This document shows, one piece after another, positions 8,855 to 18,172 of a stretch of 59,635 nt of DNA (position 1 is its first letter; each line of letters begins with the position of its first letter). Both the position numbers and the translations under genes were made by a program. The stretch lies in the NCBI GenBank assembly GCA_947574135.1, contig CANPIM010000013.1, positions 1 through 59,635 on the forward strand. Reading direction: 5' to 3'. The notes below the pieces were generated by a model. That model was given only the letters and a program-made list of their open reading frames with translations. It ran no database searches and was not told where the DNA came from. This DNA is from an uncultured Lachnospiraceae bacterium. Lineage in GTDB: Bacteria; Bacillota; Clostridia; Lachnospirales; Lachnospiraceae.

Positions 8855-10003
8855 ATGATACAAAAGAAGCAAAATATCCTGTTTTTCTCAGTAATTACGT
8901 TCTGGTTTGCCCAGTATGTCTACATCCCTTTTCAGACCCCCTACCTCTCTTCTATCAAGGTCAGTGCGGACTTTATCGGCATCATTATCGGAACCTACGG
9001 AATCTCCCAGATGCTTTTGCGTCTGCCTGTGGGCGTTCTGGCCGACAGCCGAAACCGGCACAAGCAGTTTATTATGATTGGAGGGCTTTCCGCGGCCGCC
9101 GCTTCCCTCTTCCGGGTCCTTCTCAACAACCATATGGGCTTTTTCATAGGAAATCTTCTGTCCGGCCTGGCCAGCGCCATGTGGATTTCCTTTATGGTGC
9201 TGTACATGAGCTATTATCCTGCCAGAGAACAGCAAAAGGCCACCAGCCGGGTGATCCTGGCTAACAATGCAGGCATCCTCTCCGGCTTTATCGCCAGCAC
9301 CCTCCTCTACAATCTGGTAGGCATGCGGGTCATCTGCCTGCTAAGCGTGATTGGTGGGCTTATTACCATGTTTCTCTCCTTTTTCCTTCCCAAGGGGGAA
9401 GAAAAGGACTGCCATCTCACGATTCCCCAGCTCTTGTCCGTGTGCAGTCAAAAGCGCCTCTGGCTCTTCTCCCTCTTTGCCCTGGTGCAACAAGGTGTAC
9501 AAATGTCTACCACCATGTCCTTTACCACCCAGATTTTAAAAGACCTGGGGGCCAATGCCCTGACTGTGGGAGGCGCCTCGGTGATCTATATGCTGTCCGC
9601 CGTGGGCTGTTCCAAATTTGCCTCCACTAAGCTCTGCAATCGATTATCCCCGGGAAAATGGATCTCTCTTACCTTTGCGGTCAATGCCCTCTACTGCGTG
9701 CTTATCCCAAGCTGCTCCCGGATTCCATCCATTCTGATCCTGCAGCTCCTCCCCGGAATGTCCACAGGGATCCTGTTCTCCTTTCTGACCTCCGAGGCCA
9801 TGAAGCAGGTTCCCCGGGAAAAGAAATCCACAGCCATGGGCCTTTACCAGGCCGTCTATGCCCTGGGCATGACCCTGCTTCCCATGCTGAGCGGCGTACT
9901 GGCGGAAAAGGTTTCCATGAAGGGAGCCTATCTGTGTCTGGCAGGCATTTGCATTCTGGCCAGCCTGGGATCCATGGGCTATTACCGACTACATAGGCGC
10001 TGA
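8855..10003 (+). CDS. major facilitator superfamily transporter
   Basis: A 382-residue integral membrane protein with about 12 hydrophobic helices. The MFS motif between helices 2 and 3 reads RLPVGVLADSRNRHKQ, a variant of the G-x-L-a-D-r-x-G-r-r signature. The second half has QAVYALGMTLLPMLSGVLAE. It is an MFS exporter or sugar/drug permease of unknown substrate. ATG 8855 is preferred over ATG 8840 because GGAGCGG ends 6 bases before it, while the earlier ATG has no ribosome binding site. The 3' end overlaps the convergent small gene by 22 bp. Confidence 0.85.
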   Translation: MIQKKQNILFFSVITFWFAQYVYIPFQTPYLSSIKVSADFIGIIIGTYGISQMLLRLPVGVLADSRNRHKQFIMIGGLSAAAASLFRVLLNNHMGFFIGNLLSGLASAMWISFMVLYMSYYPAREQQKATSRVILANNAGILSGFIASTLLYNLVGMRVICLLSVIGGLITMFLSFFLPKGEEKDCHLTIPQLLSVCSQKRLWLFSLFALVQQGVQMSTTMSFTTQILKDLGANALTVGGASVIYMLSAVGCSKFASTKLCNRLSPGKWISLTFAVNALYCVLIPSCSRIPSILILQLLPGMSTGILFSFLTSEAMKQVPREKKSTAMGLYQAVYALGMTLLPMLSGVLAEKVSMKGAYLCLAGICILASLGSMGYYRLHRR

Positions 10004-10188
10004 GCCTCTAGCAGCTCAAAGAGGGCCTCGTCGCTGTCCGAGATCCACACATCCTCTTCCTCCTCGTTAAGCCCCAGATATTCCCGCAGAGTGCAGGTCT
10101 CGTCGCTGAAATTCCACTGACTCACATATTTATCAATGTCGGAAAGCTCTGCCTCTCCGGATAGATACAGCTCCTTAAATCGCTTCAC
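9982..10188 (-). CDS. small acidic protein of unknown function
   Basis: A 68-residue, strongly acidic protein (NEEEEDVWISDSDEALFELLEAQ) with a predicted helical C-terminus. No domain recognised. The start is GTG at 10188, with AGGAGAGG upstream. It lies just downstream of the YbaK-like gene (47 bp) on the same strand, so the two are probably co-transcribed. The stop codon lies inside the end of the convergent MFS gene. Reality is supported by the ribosome binding site and by the codon pattern; function is unknown. Confidence 0.65.
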   Translation of the reverse strand: MKRFKELYLSGEAELSDIDKYVSQWNFSDETCTLREYLGLNEEEEDVWISDSDEALFELLEAQRLCSR

Positions 10189-10234
10189 GCTTCCTCTCCT
10201 TTCTCTATCCCTTCGCCTGTTTTTCGTTTCTCTG

Positions 10235-10723
10235 TCACATTGTACACACAGAGGCCATGGTTCCCCGGGAAGCCTTCAGAAGATCCCCGGGAGCCACCTG
10301 TATCTGTACTCCACGCAGGCCGCCGCTCACAAAAATCTCTGCAAGCTCCCCGGCCCTCTCCTCCAGAAACACGGGAAACTGTTTTTTCATTCCCAGGGCT
10401 GTACAGCCGCCCCGCACATAGCCTGTCACCGGGGTAAGCTCCTTTAGGGGCAGCATTTCCACTGCTTTCTCCCCGCAAGCCCTGGCCGCCTTCTTTAAAT
10501 CCAGCTCCGCCTCAATAGGAATCACAAACACATAGCAGGCCTTGCTCTTTCCCACCGTCACCAGGGTCTTATAGACCTGCTCATGGGGCAGTCCCAACAG
10601 ATCTGCCACCTGGATGCCGTCCAGAAATTCCTCACAGGCATAGGTGTAAACCTTATAAGGGATTTTTTCCTTGTCCAGCATGCGCATGGCATTGGTTTTT
10701 ATCTCTTTTTCCTTTTTTCCCAT
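10235..10723 (-). CDS. ybaK: YbaK/EbsC-family Cys-tRNA(Pro) deacylase
   Basis: A 162-residue single-domain protein of the YbaK/aminoacyl-tRNA editing family. It has NAMRMLDKEKIPYKVYTYA, GIQVADLLGLPHEQVYKTLV, and the conserved lysine in DLKKAARACGEKAVEML. The segment ELTPVTGYVRGGCTALGMKKQFPVFLEE is also diagnostic. The enzyme removes cysteine mischarged on tRNA(Pro) by prolyl-tRNA synthetase. Length is standard. A GGGAG lies 12 bases before the ATG, a rather long spacing. Confidence 0.9.
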   Translation of the reverse strand: MGKKEKEIKTNAMRMLDKEKIPYKVYTYACEEFLDGIQVADLLGLPHEQVYKTLVTVGKSKACYVFVIPIEAELDLKKAARACGEKAVEMLPLKELTPVTGYVRGGCTALGMKKQFPVFLEERAGELAEIFVSGGLRGVQIQVAPGDLLKASRGTMASVCTM

Positions 10724-10798
10724 TTTGTATGATTTCTCCCTTTTACGGCAATACCCTTGGGCTTCTATGGCTGCTGTCCCATGAAAAACAAGAGCCCC

Positions 10799-12094
10799 CT
10801 AATTTTCCAAGGTCTCCTCCTGCAGCCTGTCAAATTCTGCCATACATTCCTCTACCGTAGCTCCATTTAACAGCTCCCGCACAATCAGACAAGTATTTCC
10901 CCACTGCTCCAGCTTCATGGACGCATTGGAGCCAACGACAAATATATTTTCCTCAATCCGATCATTCAACGGCTTCAGGGCAGGAACACAATCCACCTTC
11001 ACATTTTTGGAGGGAGAAATCACCTGATTCGTCTCCGCATAAACCTGAAGCGCCTCATCGGAAACCATAATATCCAGGACCCTGATGGCATCCTCTCTGT
11101 GCTCTGCCCCCGCGCCAATGGCAATCCCCGTCATAGGCATCACCGGCATCTGTCCCCGGCTGCTGGGAAATCCAATGACCTGCATATTAAAATCCACCGC
11201 TCCATAAGCTGTCTCCGTGTTGGCTGCGCCCCAATAGGCCATTACAATGGGGGTTTTTTGAGCCAAAAAATCCGGCCCCTCTCCCTCAATGGCCTCGCTT
11301 ACATAGGCCTTTTGGGCGTCAATATAGCCACAGTCAATAAGCTCCTGAAGAAACTCAAAGCCAGGGCGCATATAGTCGCTATATTTGCTCTCTCCGCTGT
11401 TTAAGGCCGCGATCTCCGCCTCCATATTTCCCCCATTGTACAGATCTGCAAAGGCCTGGGCCAGCACAAAGGTCTCCAGCCACCAGCGGTTGGCTCCTAT
11501 AGGAGTTTCAATGCCGTTTTCCTTAAATACCCGGCAGCACTCCAGAAATTCTTCCGGAGTTTCCGGAAGGGACAGATGATACTGGTCAAACATATCCTGA
11601 TTCACAAACAGTCCATAGGCCACCACCTCCTGGGGAATGGCCACCAGCTTTCCATCTACCACATTGGCGACTTTTACCACGTCCCGCAGATTCTTCACGT
11701 TCTCAAGCCCGGACAAATCCAAAAGCTTCCCCTCCGCGCCTAAAAGCTGAATGGTATCCGGATTTAGCAGGTACATATCATCCATCTGATTACGCACTCT
11801 GTCAAGAGCAACCTCATCATAGGTTTTATCCTGATAATCTTCCGCTGTATAGGTAATATACTCCACCTTTACCCCAAGCTTTTCCTCTGCCATAATCACG
11901 GTTTTCTCTGAGGCAGTTCTTGCCACATTTTCCGCATTGGGATTGGTTTTCTCCATAGGGCTGAACAGATTTACAACCCTTTCATTTTTTTCCTCCACTA
12001 TAAGCAAATTTTTATCCAGCCCCTCCTGACCTGCGCATGCTGCCAAAAAAAGTATGGTCATTCCTCCCAGACAGAGAGCTGTCAGCTTTTTCAT
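10799..12094 (-). CDS. extracellular solute-binding lipoprotein
   Basis: A 431-residue lipoprotein with lipobox LAAC (Cys20) and the fold signature of family 1 extracellular solute-binding proteins: LRDVVKVANVVDGKLVAIPQEV, YGLFVNQDMFDQYHLSLPETPEEFLECC and a C-terminal GSNASMKLEQWGNTC segment. No ABC permease or ATPase gene lies nearby. It follows the hybrid sensor kinase by 15 bp, so it may present a ligand to that sensor rather than feed a transporter; this is inference. ATG 12094 is chosen over TTG 12106 because TGAGGAAAAC gives good spacing. Confidence 0.85.
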   Translation of the reverse strand: MKKLTALCLGGMTILFLAACAGQEGLDKNLLIVEEKNERVVNLFSPMEKTNPNAENVARTASEKTVIMAEEKLGVKVEYITYTAEDYQDKTYDEVALDRVRNQMDDMYLLNPDTIQLLGAEGKLLDLSGLENVKNLRDVVKVANVVDGKLVAIPQEVVAYGLFVNQDMFDQYHLSLPETPEEFLECCRVFKENGIETPIGANRWWLETFVLAQAFADLYNGGNMEAEIAALNSGESKYSDYMRPGFEFLQELIDCGYIDAQKAYVSEAIEGEGPDFLAQKTPIVMAYWGAANTETAYGAVDFNMQVIGFPSSRGQMPVMPMTGIAIGAGAEHREDAIRVLDIMVSDEALQVYAETNQVISPSKNVKVDCVPALKPLNDRIEENIFVVGSNASMKLEQWGNTCLIVRELLNGATVEECMAEFDRLQEETLEN

Positions 12095-12109
12095 AGTTTT
12101 CCTCAAAAC

Positions 12110-14683
12110 TTATACCTCTCTTCGAATATATTGCTTGATCACCTTTTTTAACATTTCCATATTAATGGGCTTTGCCACATGGGCATTCATCCCCGCATCC
12201 AGCGCCGCCTTTTCGTCCTCCGCAAAGGCATTGGCTGTCATAGCGATAATGGGAATCTCTTTGGCATCCTCCCGCTCCAGGGCACGAATGGCTCTGGTAG
12301 CGTCATAACCATTCATAACCGGCATCTGAACATCCATTAAAATGGCGTCAAACTCCTCCTTGCCTGCATTCCGGAAACGCTCCACCACCAGCTCTCCGTT
12401 TTCCACGATCTCACACCGGGCTCCCTCAATATCCAAAATCTCCAGCAGAATTTCCGCGTTGATCTCATTATCCTCTGCAGCCAAAAAGCGAAGTCCCGCA
12501 AGGCTGGGCGCCCTTTCGTCCTCCGGCAAAAGCTTCTCTCCCACTTCCGTGTGCAGCTCCACAATCTTTTCCATCAAAGCAGATACAAAAAACGGCTTGG
12601 TAAGTATCTCTGTATTCTCCATATTCAGGGTTTCTTCCATGCCTACCATGTCGATCTCTGCCAAAAAGAAAATGGGAGCCTCAGGCAGCAGCCTGCGTAT
12701 TTCCTCTTCCATCTCTTTGCCATGTACTCCCGGTATCTCCCATTCCAACAGGATCAGATCATAGAAGGCGTCTTTCTCGCATTTCTTCAGCAGATTCATG
12801 GCCTCTTTTGGACTGCAGGCCGTATCCACCAAAACCCCTGTATCCTTCATAAGCATCTGAATATTTTTGCACATCTCCTGGTCCGTGTCCACAGCTAAAA
12901 TGCGAAAGATTCCGTTTTTCTCCCAAAAATGCCTATCCACCTGAACCTCTGGGATGCGAAATTCCAGCTCCACCCGAAATAGGCTGCCCTTATCCATTTC
13001 GCTCAGCACCTCGATGCTCCCGCCCATAAGCTCCACAATATTCTTTGTAATGGCCATGCCAAGCCCCGTTCCCTGCACCTTATTGGTGGTGCTGTTTTCC
13101 GCTCTGGTAAAGGCGTCAAAAATAGTCTCCAGATATTCGGGAGTCATTCCATACCCATCGTCCTCCACCTCAATGCGAATATGCTCATACTGGTTGGAAC
13201 GCTGCTTCAGTCCCAGAATGCGAAACCAGATATTTCCGCCCTCCGGAGTATATTTTACTGCATTGGAAAGAAGGTTAATCAAAATCTGATTCACCCTTGT
13301 CTCATCACCTATGAGATACTCATTTTTGACCCCTGTTACCTCCACGGAGAAATTCTGGCGTCTGGCTTTGGCCATAGACTGAATAATAGCATCCACAGAG
13401 GCCACCACACTACTCAGAGAGAACCTTTCATAGTTGAGAACGACCTTTCCGCTCTCAATCTTAGACACATCCAAAATATCATTGATAAGGCTTAGCAAAT
13501 GCTGCCCTGACGCCATAATCTTCTTGGTATATTCCCTTACCTTGACCGGATTCTCCACATCCATGGACAGAAGCGTGGCAAATCCCAGAACCGCATTCAT
13601 GGGAGTGCGAATGTCATGGGACATATTGGAGAGAAAGGTGGTCTTGGAATTATTGGCAATCTGAGCTGCCCGCAAGGCTTCCGCCAGCTGCTGGTTGTGG
13701 ATCTCCCGCTCCATTTCCCGCTCTTTCCGGATTTTATTTTGCTGTCTCTGATTAAAATAATACAAAACACAGCACAGGAAAAACGCCACCAGCATTACAA
13801 TCACAACAATCAGAATGTTCTGATTTACCGTTCTTCCCTCCTGCTGAATGGCCTCAATAGGCACGTATCCAATCAGGTAAATGCTTCCGTCATTCACCGA
13901 CCACATATAATTGAGAGCATCCACTTCCCGAATATCATGATAAAACAAGATATTTTTTCCATTTTCCAGGCAGCTAAGAACCTCCTGCCGAAGCTCCTCG
14001 TCCACAATATTATTAGCCCTGTAAAAATCTTCCAGATTCAGATGCCCGGCGCTGCGCTTTCCCATTCCCTTGGGCTTTAGCACAAACCTCTCACTCTCTG
14101 CATCCATGATGTAAAGCATTGCCTGCTTATTATAAAATCCATCCGGCAGGGATTCATCCAGGGTGTCATAGACATATTCCATATAAAGGGTTCCTATCTC
14201 CTGCCCATCCCTTACAACCGGACACTTCATAGTATATGCCCATGTTCCCATATAGTTCAGATAGGATTGGGATACCGGCAGCTCTTCTATAAAACCTCCC
14301 CCGGTAAAATCCAGTCCTTCCTCCGAAAACGCCTCTCCTGTATTGGACACTCCCTCCGTCTCCCCGGAAAAGATCAGCGACATTTTCACCATGGTCCGAT
14401 TTTTCTCATAAGTGCGGATATATTCCTCCGGATCCTGAGCCTTGGCAACCTCCTGGGCCATAAGCTTTTGAAATTCCGCTTCATTTCTCAGAATTGCTTC
14501 TATGGTGGATTTAATCAAGTTCAGACTTTCACTTAAATTTTGTATGGCTGACGCAGACATCTCCGCAGATATTTTCCGTGATACAGAAAAGACCACGGCT
14601 CCTAAAATACTAAAAACCAATATAATGGAAAGAAGCAGGGAAATTCCCTTGTCCATATTACTTCTCTTTGACTTATCCCTCAT
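12110..14683 (-). CDS. hybrid sensor histidine kinase with two receiver domains
   Basis: An 857-residue membrane kinase. It has one helix near the N-terminus, a large extracytoplasmic sensor region (about 250 residues, Cache-like in layout), and a second helix, ILIVVIVMLVAFFLCCVLYY. The His box FLSNMSHDIRTPMNAVLGFA and ATPase motifs INLLSNAVKYTPEGG and GTGLGMAI follow. Receiver 1 reads LILLEWEIPG, with Glu where the phospho-acceptor Asp should be. Receiver 2 reads AILMDVQMPVMNG and is intact. No output domain follows, so phosphotransfer to another protein is expected. The ATG at 14683 has CGGAG at proper spacing; an upstream TTG is less likely. Confidence 0.93.
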   Translation of the reverse strand: MRDKSKRSNMDKGISLLLSIILVFSILGAVVFSVSRKISAEMSASAIQNLSESLNLIKSTIEAILRNEAEFQKLMAQEVAKAQDPEEYIRTYEKNRTMVKMSLIFSGETEGVSNTGEAFSEEGLDFTGGGFIEELPVSQSYLNYMGTWAYTMKCPVVRDGQEIGTLYMEYVYDTLDESLPDGFYNKQAMLYIMDAESERFVLKPKGMGKRSAGHLNLEDFYRANNIVDEELRQEVLSCLENGKNILFYHDIREVDALNYMWSVNDGSIYLIGYVPIEAIQQEGRTVNQNILIVVIVMLVAFFLCCVLYYFNQRQQNKIRKEREMEREIHNQQLAEALRAAQIANNSKTTFLSNMSHDIRTPMNAVLGFATLLSMDVENPVKVREYTKKIMASGQHLLSLINDILDVSKIESGKVVLNYERFSLSSVVASVDAIIQSMAKARRQNFSVEVTGVKNEYLIGDETRVNQILINLLSNAVKYTPEGGNIWFRILGLKQRSNQYEHIRIEVEDDGYGMTPEYLETIFDAFTRAENSTTNKVQGTGLGMAITKNIVELMGGSIEVLSEMDKGSLFRVELEFRIPEVQVDRHFWEKNGIFRILAVDTDQEMCKNIQMLMKDTGVLVDTACSPKEAMNLLKKCEKDAFYDLILLEWEIPGVHGKEMEEEIRRLLPEAPIFFLAEIDMVGMEETLNMENTEILTKPFFVSALMEKIVELHTEVGEKLLPEDERAPSLAGLRFLAAEDNEINAEILLEILDIEGARCEIVENGELVVERFRNAGKEEFDAILMDVQMPVMNGYDATRAIRALEREDAKEIPIIAMTANAFAEDEKAALDAGMNAHVAKPINMEMLKKVIKQYIRREV

Positions 14684-14725
14684 TGCTGCACTCCGTTTTA
14701 TTGTTTCCCTCAATATTTTGAAAGT

Positions 14726-14755
14726 ATTATACTACTTTTTCCATTTTTCTGTCAA
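14726..14755 (-). promoter_or_regulatory. promoter of the hybrid kinase / binding protein operon
   Basis: Minus-strand TTGACA (14750-14755) and TATAAT (14726-14731) with an 18-bp spacer, about 45 bases before the start codon. Confidence 0.7.
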
Positions 14756-14986
14756 TTCCTTTCCATATGAATGAGTTTAACAAGTAACGAAGTGAAAATT
14801 TGCCTTTTCATCGCCCCATAAAAAACAGGAAGCTCCTTGGCCTTGCAGCACAAGGAAGCACCTATTTTTTTGTTTTTTGTCAACTGAATTTTCCAAGAAT
14901 AGCTCTTTGGTTTTTCGGGCAAATTGATAACAGGCAAATGATTTGCCCCATTCATTTTGCAATCCAGATTATAAGGAGGTGTTGTT
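14756..14986. other. intergenic region with inverted repeat upstream of the DUF378 gene
   Basis: No gene is supported here. GGGCAAAT (14917-14924) is repeated in inverted form as ATTTGCCC (14941-14948). A tighter palindrome GGCAAATGATTTGCC occupies 14933-14947, about 40 bases before the DUF378 start codon, where an operator or 5' structure could act. The remainder shows no recognised element. Confidence 0.4.
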
Positions 14987-15193
14987 ATGAATAAAACTTT
15001 AGATATTCTGGCCCTCACCATCGGCATTATCGGCGCTTTAAACTGGGGCCTCATCGGATTTTTCAATTTTAACCTGGTTCAATTTCTTTTCGGTTCGGGA
15101 GGATTTGCCCGGGTTATTTATGCTGTGGTAGGTATCTGTGCCGTATACCTGTTAACCTTTTATGCAAAAACAGGCAAGATCTCTTACGAATAA
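14987..15193 (+). CDS. DUF378 small membrane protein
   Basis: A 68-residue protein with two membrane helices. The first carries the family signature ALTIGIIGALNWGLIGFFNFNLV, and the second is VIYAVVGICAVYLLTFY. DUF378 (YuzA-like) proteins are widespread in Firmicutes and have no assigned function. The ribosome binding site AAGGAGG lies 8 bases before the ATG and is close to optimal, so high translation is expected. The gene appears monocistronic. Confidence 0.9.
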   Translation: MNKTLDILALTIGIIGALNWGLIGFFNFNLVQFLFGSGGFARVIYAVVGICAVYLLTFYAKTGKISYE

Positions 15194-15273
15194 AAGGGTT
15201 GTGCAATGGTTTGATTGGGAGCCATAGAGGATATCCGCTATGGCTCCAACAACCACGAACCAAAAAGGCCTTT

Positions 15274-16164
15274 CTACAGGGCCAGAAGCTTTTTCCCCTC
15301 CCGACTGTAAAAATACACCAAATCCGACAGGGTTTCCTGGAGAGATACCTGCTTTTGATTGACCTCCCGGACTATAGCCTTTAATTTTCCCGTCTCTATT
15401 CTCCGGCTGTAGGGCAGCAGAAGCACCTCGTGAACACTGCTGGGAAGCACAAAGAATTCTCCCCTGCACAGAGCAGCGCAGCGCTCCAGCATGTCCGGAT
15501 ACAGGAGGCTGGCCGCTCCGTTTACATGCTCCTGGTTGGTAAGCACATAGAAGGGAGGTCTCCCCTCCTGATGCACAGATTGTTCTCCCTCTGCTTCCGG
15601 ACCATCCAGCGCCTCCCAAAGAGAGGAAATCTGTGGTCTTAAAAGCCGGGGCGTATTTTCCTTTGCATCCTGATAGAGCCGGCTGTGACTGACGCCCCAC
15701 ATATCCAGGTGCGTGTTGCGGATTAAAATAGTCGCTGGTCCCAGGGGCGCATGGACAAAGAGGCTGTAAAAGACCAGGGCCAGATCCAGATAGGGCAGAT
15801 GGGGAATCTCCTTTAAAAGCTCCGCATTCTGCCGGTAATTCACCAGCTTATAGACTACGGTTTCTTTGGCCGTCTCGTAATGCAGAAAATGCTCTGCCCT
15901 CGGCACCTCCTCCCAGGCATATGTTTGGTAGCAGCTCAATATCTGATTGGCCAGCTCAAAAAAGTCCTCTCCCTTTAAATAGGCCTGATAGTAGGGCTCC
16001 AGATAGATGGTGGGCGCGCTTTTCTGTCCCTCCTTGTGGAAAAGCAGACCTTGCAGCACGACTCCGTTATTTTTGCGAATAGCCTGGGGACGCACCTCCA
16101 CATCCCCGGGCAGCTCTCTCTGCACCCCATGGGCCATTGCCAGCATAAACTCTTGAAACTCCAT
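15274..16164 (-). CDS. DUF5688 protein
   Basis: A 296-residue soluble protein typical of Lachnospiraceae. Recognisable segments are NNGVVLQGLLFHKEGQKSAPTIYLEPYYQ, LVNYRQNAELLKEIPHLPYLDLALVFY and VSHSRLYQDAKENTPRLLRPQI. Family members are usually about 300 residues and uncharacterised. There is no signal peptide. AAAGGATG precedes the ATG, and a sigma-A promoter lies 100 bases upstream. The function is unknown. Confidence 0.85.
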   Translation of the reverse strand: MEFQEFMLAMAHGVQRELPGDVEVRPQAIRKNNGVVLQGLLFHKEGQKSAPTIYLEPYYQAYLKGEDFFELANQILSCYQTYAWEEVPRAEHFLHYETAKETVVYKLVNYRQNAELLKEIPHLPYLDLALVFYSLFVHAPLGPATILIRNTHLDMWGVSHSRLYQDAKENTPRLLRPQISSLWEALDGPEAEGEQSVHQEGRPPFYVLTNQEHVNGAASLLYPDMLERCAALCRGEFFVLPSSVHEVLLLPYSRRIETGKLKAIVREVNQKQVSLQETLSDLVYFYSREGKKLLAL

Positions 16165-16264
16165 AGCTTCATCCTTTCTCTGTTTTTTCTCCCCATACGG
16201 GAATGTGTTTCATGGAAAAATTTGCAGGGACTCCTGCTTAAAAGAAATGGGAATTATGTATCCC

Positions 16265-16293
16265 AGTATACCGATTCCAAAAGGGCTTTGCAA
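16265..16293 (-). promoter_or_regulatory. promoter of the DUF5688 gene
   Basis: Minus-strand TTGCAA (16288-16293) and TATACT (16265-16270) with a 17-bp spacer. It lies in the 310-bp gap between the DUF5688 gene and efp, which otherwise holds only the efp terminator. Confidence 0.65.
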
Positions 16294-16403
16294 TGCCTTT
16301 CCGGAAATTTCTGAAAATTTAAGAAAGTTCCCGGATTTTTTAGAATTTTCCTGTGGGATCAAACTCTGTCCAGGGCAAGCATGATAATAAGGATTTCCAC
16401 ACG

Positions 16404-16443
16404 CAAAAAAGAGCCGCCGTATACTCTTTTAAAAAGCATACGG
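16404..16443 (-). terminator. efp terminator
   Basis: On the minus strand CCGTAT and ATACGG pair, with CTTTT and AAAAG continuing inside, followed by CGGCTCTTTTTTG. It is located about 30 bases after the efp stop codon. Confidence 0.6.
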
Positions 16444-16474
16444 AAGCCCTTCCCATTCCTGTCTCTCCTGTCAT

Positions 16475-17032
16475 TTATACTCTGGACAGATACTCTCCTG
16501 TACGGGTGTCAATCTTTATCTTGTCACCGATCTCCACAAACAGAGGCACATACACCGTGGCCCCGGTCTCCACCACCGCCGGCTTGGTGGCGCCTGTGGC
16601 CGTGTCTCCCTTAAAGCCCGGCTCCGTATCCGTGATGTCCAGCTCCACAAACAGAGGCGGCTCCACAGCAAATACATTGCCGTTGTGGGAACAGATCTTC
16701 ACCATCTCATTTTCCTTTACGAACTTCAGGGCATCCCCGATATCATCGGCATTCAGGGCAATCTGATCAAAGGTCTCCGTATTCATAAAGTGATACAGAT
16801 CCCCGTCGGTATACAGATACTGCATATCCTGCCGGTCGATTCTGGCTGCCGGGAATTTCTCCGTGGGACGGAAGGTTTTCTCCACCACGCCGCCGTTGAT
16901 AATATTTTTGAGCTTTGTGCGCACAAAGGCCGCACCCTTTCCCGGTTTTACATGCTGAAATTCCATAATCTGGTAAATATTTCCCTCGATCTCCAGGGTT
17001 ACACCATTTCTAAAATCTCCTGCTGAAATCAT
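16475..17032 (-). CDS. efp: translation elongation factor P
   Basis: A 185-residue, three-domain factor of standard length. It begins [17 protein letters not shown], has the tip-loop lysine at residue 32 in KPGKGAAFV, and ends with the OB-fold segment [11 protein letters not shown] binds ribosomes stalled on polyproline and promotes peptide bond formation; the tip lysine contacts the P-site tRNA. The ATG at 17032 is chosen because AGGAGGA lies upstream and the family starts MISAGDF; 14 upstream in-frame residues are not conserved. No modification enzyme gene is adjacent. Confidence 0.97.
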   Translation of the reverse strand: MISAGDFRNGVTLEIEGNIYQIMEFQHVKPGKGAAFVRTKLKNIINGGVVEKTFRPTEKFPAARIDRQDMQYLYTDGDLYHFMNTETFDQIALNADDIGDALKFVKENEMVKICSHNGNVFAVEPPLFVELDITDTEPGFKGDTATGATKPAVVETGATVYVPLFVEIGDKIKIDTRTGEYLSRV

Positions 17033-17248
17033 TCTGACTATTCCTCCTATTGTTTTTCCCCCATGATCTTTCACGGAAGATGTAAATCAAATCTGCCTCG
17101 CAGAGTGAATCCTTATCCTGCGTGAACCATAAAGGCAATTCATAGGCTGGTACACCAGCCGTATTTATCTTATAATAAATCGGCCGGGATTTCAACTATA
17201 ATTGTTATTTTTTTCTTAAAGAGCGCTCCTCCAACGTGTGTGCCCTTG

Positions 17249-18172
17249 TCAGGAGAGACGATTTCCCCCAATATACGTATGATACTGCTCTATCACCCAT
17301 TCCTTTGTGATAACCCTTGCATTCTCTGGAAAGGGGGAGAGAAGCTTTCGCTCCACATATTCCTCGCAGAGACTTCTGGGCTTGCCTATAAATGCAAAGC
17401 AATCCTCTACAAATTTCTTGTCAAACATACATGTGGAGCCATAAGAAACCAAATCCCCTGTAAACAGAAACGCATACTCCAAAGCGCCATATAAATGATT
17501 GTATTTATGAAACCTGCTTCTGGCCTTCTCACCAAATAAGACTTCCGTCTCCCCCTGATGTATCCCGATTGTTAAAGCCACAGAATCCCCCACATCGCTT
17601 CGCACATGACTGGCATCCCAATTTCTAAAATATAACTCCTCAAAATCCGGATCCTCGCTCCATCCCCCATTCCAATATGCATATTTTTCAATCTTATCTA
17701 AATAGGGAATACAGTCTTTGCATGCACAATCACTGCTCCTGCATAAAATCTCCCACCCATCCTCTTCACAAATTTCGCAGCCATAACAGGTGCACTCATC
17801 ATACATGGTATAGGAGATCACCATATCTAAAAAAGGATATTGTTTCCCCAGATGCATATAACCATCCAGAATCTCATCTAACTCCGGATACTTATACCGA
17901 CTTACCATATTTCCGCCTATGGTGCCATCCGCATATACCCAGGTAGAGGGCCTTACATTTCCCGGGCTGTAAAAGATTCCTTCCAGTGCCCTTGTCCTTC
18001 TTCCGAGCCCCGGCCGGCACGCATCATCCATAGCTTCGCTAAACAAAGCCTCTTCCCCGGTTATCAGCTGCATGGTCTGCTCAACGGTAATCGGCTTCCC
18101 CCGCACAAGCACCAGCGGCCTGCGAACATTGCTTAATTTCCTGCAAATCTCCTCATCTAACTCTTTGATCAT
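17249..18172 (-). CDS. unrecognised Cys-rich protein, last gene of the 17-26 kb operon
   Basis: A 307-residue soluble protein that I do not recognise. Residues 127-154 contain eight cysteines in CTCYGCEIC and CRSSDCACKDC, which looks like a small metal-binding knuckle. The C-terminal half has DVGDSVALTIGIHQGETEVLFG and YNHLYGALEYAFLFTGDLVSYGS. No signal peptide or membrane helix. Its ATG directly abuts the stop codon of the upstream phosphoesterase gene, so it is co-translated with it. The 3' end is followed by 216 bp before efp. Confidence 0.65.
   Translation of the reverse strand: MIKELDEEICRKLSNVRRPLVLVRGKPITVEQTMQLITGEEALFSEAMDDACRPGLGRRTRALEGIFYSPGNVRPSTWVYADGTIGGNMVSRYKYPELDEILDGYMHLGKQYPFLDMVISYTMYDECTCYGCEICEEDGWEILCRSSDCACKDCIPYLDKIEKYAYWNGGWSEDPDFEELYFRNWDASHVRSDVGDSVALTIGIHQGETEVLFGEKARSRFHKYNHLYGALEYAFLFTGDLVSYGSTCMFDKKFVEDCFAFIGKPRSLCEEYVERKLLSPFPENARVITKEWVIEQYHTYIGGNRLS

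Noticed and set aside
14752-15066. A 104-codon minus-strand frame upstream of DUF378
   Set aside because: It overlaps the DUF378 gene in antisense, has no ribosome binding site and resembles no protein that I know.
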